This document shows positions 59,852-64,000 of a DNA stretch of 64,000 bases, one piece after another. Origin of the DNA: Nitzschia sp. pyKryTriq1. Taxonomy: Eukaryota; Bacillariophyta; Bacillariophyceae; Bacillariales; Bacillariaceae. The stretch lies in NCBI GenBank assembly GCA_956465555.1, contig OY101118.1:124001-188000 (forward strand), read 5' to 3'. Every line of letters starts with the position of its first letter. The first letter of the stretch is position 1. A program made the position numbers and the translations under genes. A model generated the notes under the pieces. That model was not told the origin of the DNA, searched no databases, and was given only the letters and a program-made list of their open reading frames with translations.

Positions 59852-60932
59852 GGTATGGTGTGGTATGTGAAGATTGTACTCGTGGTACAGAAGGTGACCA
59901 ATGCAAGGGTGTATGATGGTATTGAGTATGGTCTGCAATGCAATGCAATGCAACTAGACAACACGCAAGAAGCGCAACAAGACTCGTGTGCTTCAAAATC
60001 TCAAACCGGCGGAAAATGCCTTGCACTCTGTCTGTACTTGGAATGTCGGTGACTGCCTGCCTGCCTGCCTATACTGTATTTTTTGGATCCAAGCAAACAA
60101 ACAAAGAGGCTTGCCAGTACTAGAGCTAGTTGTACCGTTCGTACAAGTAGGTAAACTCGCTCCTTGAACTCTCACTTCCACTTGATATTTTACCCAGTAT
60201 TCCAAAGAAGCTTCTTATTATGTAGGAAAATGAAACACTCCGTTCCGTAATCGTGGACTGGCCGAGGTATGTACTTGTACACGTACGTAGAGAGCAGAAT
60301 AGCGCACTGTCTGTCGACTGTACCGGTAGACTTCACTCCCTCTGCGAGTAGACCTCTACTCTAGTAGCAGCAGAGGGTACCAGTAGTCTAACTACAAGTA
60401 CAGGCAGTATTAGCAATGCGCAGCGAAAGTTTGATGAGGCGTTGTGTCTTTTACGAGCACTACGTGTAGCATGCTTGTACCATGGTACCGTATTGTGTCG
60501 ATCGATCGAGAATTCATCATCGTGAAGAACGCGAGAAAAGAGGAAGAGGTGTTCGTTATCGACTATCGTGTTGTCTCTCTGGCGCGCTGCGCTGGTTCTG
60601 TTGGAATTCATAAATAAGGCGAAAAGTCCCGCGTGTTGCACTGGTACATAGCACCGATACGTAGTATGTTGTGCTGAAATAATAATTTCCGTTATGTCGC
60701 GAACAGCGGGGCGCACGACGTGGAAGAATTCAAAATCTCAAAAAGTACTACATTAGAGCATCGCGCTGCGATGCGTTTCAGCGCAGTGTTGATCCAACTC
60801 TAGAGCATCCAGCACATGGGAGACAGCCAGACCATCGTCCGTTGGCGCGCCCGGCTCGCAAAACGCCGGCCAAGTTCGCCAACTCGCATTCGAAACGACG
60901 ACTCCAATCTAACCAACCAAATAATGCTCATT

Positions 60933-60996
60933 ATTTAGTAATCTCACGTTTCTCGTCACCTTTTTCTCACATTGACATTAGCAGAGATTACTAAAT
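60933..60996. repeat. Short inverted repeat (13-bp arms)
   Basis: ATTTAGTAATCTC at 60933-60945 is exactly complementary to GAGATTACTAAAT at 60984-60996, giving a potential hairpin with a 38-base loop. The left arm overlaps the 47-bp direct repeat. Confidence 0.8.
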
Positions 60997-61163
60997 CTTA
61001 TCCCCACCTGCCTCTGCTACCGACCGGACCCAAATCCAACATATCATTGGAAAACTCCTTTACCACGCGCAGTCAGTCGATCATCTAGAGGCCTAGAAAA
61101 AGCCCGTAATTGCCCCAGTAATCTCACGTTTCTCGTCACCTTTTTCTCACATTGACATTAGCA
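60937..61163. repeat. 47-bp direct repeat, two copies 180 bp apart
   Basis: AGTAATCTCACGTTTCTCGT followed by CACCTTTTTCTCACATTGAC and ATTAGCA is present identically at 60937-60983 and 61117-61163. Perfect identity suggests a recent duplication or the ends of a small element. Confidence 0.9.
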
Positions 61164-61519
61164 CGCAGGCCAAAATATATTATTACGTGCTCCGAATCAT
61201 CATCCCTTTTGGAGTCTCTTGTACTAGTATACTATAGTTCTCGAACCCCTTCGTCTTAGTCTTGTTGTTGGGACAACAGACAACATATGAGTCGGTCGCC
61301 AATGGACAATTGGCAACATAAAACAACAAAAGTGTGACCGGAAGAATGTAACAGATGGGTGGCTGACCATGGTGGGCTCGAAGGACAGCTGGCCAGGGCG
61401 CACCCATTCTTGGACTCCAGTCGGGCCTGTCTGGACAAGGCCTCCCATTCTCGGTGTCTGGGGCTTAAAGCTGGTGGGTCCCGGCGTGGGCGCGGGAGAA
61501 GGGGGTGGCATAGGCGCAG

Positions 61520-61819
61520 GTGCTACGACTTTGCGCCGGCATCAGTGTAGTCTCATTCTATCGATGCATCCACAAGTGTATGGAAGCTATTCTTCTTTGT
61601 GCTGAGCTCGACATTCACGTTCCAACAACAAGTGAGGAAATTGAAGAAGCTGCAGAGGCTTTCGCCTCCCTCAGCTCCCAGCGGGTATTCCAGGGATGTG
61701 TTGCTCCGATGGATGGATTTCTACTTCTCATCATTACTCCATCAGCAAGTGACACAGCAAATTCGGATGCCTACTACTCAGGGCACTACGCTGCTCATGG
61801 TATAAATATACAATGCTGA
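61520..61819 (+). pseudogene. PIF/Harbinger-type DDE transposase fragment
   Basis: A 99-codon frame (opens at GTG) matching the N-terminal part of the DDE_Tnp_4/HARBI1-like nuclease: SVVSFYRCIHKCMEAIL, then a helix ending in EEAAEAFASLS, FQGCVAPMDGFLLLI with the first catalytic Asp in the usual G.(D)G context, TPS, and YYSGHYAAHGINIQ before a stop. In intact relatives the next residues are A.CD and about 150 more residues carry the other catalytic acids; here the frame stops at TGA (61817-61819) and a one-base shift opens only a short continuation that runs into palindromic DNA. It is therefore truncated and broken. No terminal inverted repeats of a full element could be assigned. The family call rests on motif order. 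Confidence 0.7.
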
Positions 61820-62476
61820 ATGTGCGTCGGCGGCAGGTGCCGAAAGTCGAGCGGAGAATGATGTTGTGAAACGGTCAAAGTGGTCATCGAAGGTCCGACC
61901 TAGGTCGGACCGTCCACCCAAAAAGTCGGGTCCGACCTCAATTTGGTGGACCGGACATTCGGAGAAACTCCGCCCGTCCGACTTTTTGGTCGGATCCGAC
62001 CAGATCCGACCTCGTTGAAAACGCCCCTTACGATATATTACGAGCACCAGAGTACAGCAGCTACAGTACCCCTCTCAACCCGAATGGATTGATAATTGTT
62101 TAATATCTGGGTCCTTCGGCGTGCGTTGTAGTATTTGTAAATTATTTGATGATGATACTACTACTAGTAAATTACATGTATTATGATGATGATGAATGTA
62201 TGTGCTGAGCAGTGGGCAGTACTACTGCACTGTACATTCTGTACCTACTATACCTACGCGAGCAGGAGTAACAGAGAACTTGGTGGTGGTGGTGGTTCTT
62301 GCGTGGGTGGGTGATTATTATCTATTTGTTTGTGTTGGGGGAGGAGAGACGAAGAGGATATTGTTGCAATGTAGGGTGGACAAAGGCGACGACGTGCGAG
62401 AATAGTCCTGAAACGTCGCATTCTTCTTCTTCTTGTTGTGGTTGTTGTTGGTTCTTCTTCTTGGTCATCATCTTCG
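61820..62476. other. Intergenic region with palindromic element
   Basis: Holds the nested palindromes at 61892-62001 and then GATGAT/CTACTA simple sequence to the end of the DUF6824 gene. No gene seen. Confidence 0.5.
61892..62001. mobile_element. Nested palindromic (fold-back / MITE-like) element
   Basis: It starts with a perfect 20-bp palindrome GGTCCGACCTAGGTCGGACC (61892-61911). An inverted pair follows: CCAAAAAGTCGG (61918-61929) with CCGACTTTTTGG (61978-61989). It ends in a 14-bp palindrome GGTCGGATCCGACC (61988-62001). The unit GGTCCGACC or GGATCCGACC recurs several times. This should form a strong hairpin and looks like a small non-autonomous element beside the broken transposase. 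Confidence 0.75.
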
Positions 62477-64000
62477 TTAGTACAACCACCAAGAAGGAAC
62501 GCGGCCGTGGTGGGGAGTTCCGGCCGCCGCCGCGGCTTGGAGAATTTCGGCTGCTCGGTGGCGACGCAATAAATAATGATTGTATTCATGCTGCTCATCT
62601 TGTTCGGCGGCGGCGATGGCCGCGGCAGCTGCAGCAGTAGCAGCCCAAAGAGGAGGCGTGGTGCCGGGAAGGAGCCAAAGTGGATGAGGAGGGCGGCGCG
62701 CCGGAGAAAACGACAGCAGAGGCGCAGGACGACCACACTGGTCCGCCATCCTCGCCAACAACAGAGCGCGATGCAGGGCTTCTTGCTCATCAATCCGTAC
62801 AAATCCTTCTTGAGGAAAGGACCAACAACAAGTTGGAGGATCATGTGGACCTTGCATTCCTCCCCACTCCTGCTGTCCACGACGACGGAGCAACAGAAGA
62901 GAAGACGCCACTAGCTCCTGGGAGGAGAGGTCTGCTGATGGGGGGTTATGATTGCTCACTCGGGGGTTCTTGTTGATGTTGCCGCCACTTCTTCCACCAG
63001 AAAGAGACATCAGCAGCTTCTTCTCACGATCGGAGCCGCTCGTGTTGTAGTGAGGAGGAGTCAGAAGCAGAGGAGGTCTGCTGCTGCCGCTGCTGAGAGC
63101 ATGCTTCTTCATATCATGCTCCGCCGCCGCCATCGCAGCAGCGGTGTCAACACCACGACCACCATCACTGGTGGCGAGACGTCTGCATTTGGGAGGAGAA
63201 GAACCACCAGCATCACCACGACGACCTTCAGGCGGCCCATAGTCGTCCTCCTCCTCTCCTCCCTTGCGTTTATCGGCCCTGCGATGAGGAGGAGACGCAC
63301 CGCCGGTGACTTGCTCCCGCTCTTTCTCGATGCTTCGGATCTGGTGACGGAAGCTCTGTCGAACTTTTTCGACAGCCACGCTATCCTCCACTTCGCGGTA
63401 CCTCGTGTGCGACAAAGAAGAAGACGACGAGTCTGTAGTAGCCGCCCCAGCACCAGCAGCGGCGGTAGGAGTACTAGCAGAGCTCGCTACTTCACCACCA
63501 ACACCACCACCACCGGGCACTCGTTCCAAGAACCTTCCACCTCGGGATTGGATAATTTTGACGATATGGTGTGCCAGGATCAGTTTGCAGTCGAGAGATG
63601 ATGAAGTCCTGTTGGCAGTCTTCTTCTCCATGAAAGGCTCGTTTTTCTTGTCGTCCACCACGATGCAACAACGCTTCATCACGACTTGACGAACCAGATT
63701 GCGAAAGCGGATGTTCCCAACGTACTCGTTGGGGCCGGTGCCTATTGAATATGAGAACGCGAGCGCCGGTGAGGAAATGTTAGAACGAGGAGGGCGAAAG
63801 GAGCTATCGCCAAAAGTTGGAATAGTAATCACGCCTTGCTGACTTACCTCGCCCAAGAAGTACGTCGTTATTTCGAACCACATCGACAAGAACGTCGTGC
63901 TTCCCCTGATCATCGCTCAACGCGTTCTCATCTGACCTTTTCTCGTTGTTTTCGTCCTCTCCATCGGGAGCAGCAGATGATAGTACTCCTCCATTGTCCT
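62477..64000 (-). CDS. DUF6824-family protein, 5' end outside window
   Basis: Partial: exon A runs from beyond 64000 to 63848 and exon B is 63741-62477. The splice (GGCGAG|GTAAGT, acceptor ATAG|GCACC) joins VRNNDVLLGRG to TGPNEYVGNIRFRNLV, the hallmark of the DUF6824 domain. The domain continues with KKTAN...LILAHHIVKIIQSRGGRFLERV and ends near YREVEDSVAVEKVRQSFRHQI. The function of the family is unknown; it is widespread and multi-copy in diatoms. Before the domain the visible N-terminus is acidic (DGEDENNEKRSDENALSDDQ). After it the protein is Ala/Gly/Pro/Arg-rich with no further domain, ending in HGRVPSWWLY. An ATG frame starting at 63913 reads through the intron and should not be used as the gene model. 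Confidence 0.82.
63742..63847 (-). other. Intron splitting the DUF6824 domain
   Basis: 106 bp, phase 1, donor GAG|GTAAGT and acceptor TCAATAG. It lies between the two glycines of the LGRG-TGPN motif; the spliced codon is GGC. Confidence 0.85.

Larger units (their letters stand above)
59852..61519. other. Intergenic region with mobile-element debris
   Basis: 59852-60720 has CTA/GTAC simple sequence and no gene. From about 60760 on, the DNA is different: less microsatellite, a GCATCGC/GCGATGC inverted pair near 60758-60775, and the direct/inverted repeats listed separately. It leads into the transposase fragment at 61520. Confidence 0.5.

Noticed and set aside
63109-63601. Plus-strand frames opposite the DUF6824 gene
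   Set aside because: They are shadows of Ala/Arg/Ser-rich minus-strand codons and carry no motif.

Overview
The window looks like nuclear DNA of a diatom, probably a pennate one. This is inferred from gene content, not from a database search. The pointers are: two heat-shock-factor-type transcription factors of the short diatom style; a gene with the NDVLLGRG...GN.RFR.LV...GGRFL signature of the DUF6824 family, which is common in diatoms; a chloride-channel protein with a signal peptide followed by a VSSF cleavage motif of the kind used for complex-plastid import; a large secreted protein with SPT/PTxxP repeats and cysteine modules; and short GT-AG introns (about 100-150 bp). Both coding and intergenic DNA are crowded with trinucleotide repeats, which produce long Ser/Thr/Gln/Asp/His tracts. 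There is no operon structure, and genes sit singly on both strands.

Layout. 0.6-9 kb: a secreted acidic protein with one intron, a Ser-rich orphan, and a very large minus-strand gene encoding 17 tandem ubiquitin-like domains with no cleavable diglycine. 10-13.4 kb: a globin-fold-like protein and HSF number 1 (one intron inside the DNA-binding domain). 14.5-15 kb: direct and tandem repeats. 15.6-21.7 kb: a basic/acidic orphan, then a four-exon gene for a Thr/Pro-rich, Cys-modular secreted protein. 22.6-31.9 kb: a purple-acid-phosphatase-like protein that has lost several metal ligands, an orphan, a plastid ClC channel, a tail-anchored NmrA-like dehydrogenase-fold protein, and a second globin-like paralog. 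32.8-48 kb: several low-complexity orphans (one with an RS domain, one with a SUMO-interacting motif), a GT60-type GlcNAc transferase, and an orphan with a duplicated YWY.PTDLLK motif. 49-60 kb: a mitochondrial RRM protein, HSF number 2 with an in-frame UAG followed by a further open frame, a small orphan, and a two-exon TBC (Rab-GAP) protein with a hydrophobic C-terminal region. 60.7-62.1 kb: a mobile-element graveyard with a broken PIF/Harbinger-type DDE transposase fragment and nested palindromes. 62.5-64 kb: the DUF6824 gene, running off the right end.

No single pathway links these genes. The most unusual items are the 17-unit fixed ubiquitin-like chain, built by recent expansion of a 432-bp two-domain unit; the apparent pseudo-phosphatase; the pair of globin-like proteins lacking the canonical proximal histidine; the HSF with an in-frame stop; and a strongly over-represented 10-bp palindrome (GTACCGGTAC), found here only in intergenic DNA.

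Limits: exon boundaries were placed by eye from GT-AG sites, reading frame and domain continuity. Start codons were moved to the first plausible ATG where the open frame begins with a non-ATG codon. Family assignments rest on motif recognition.
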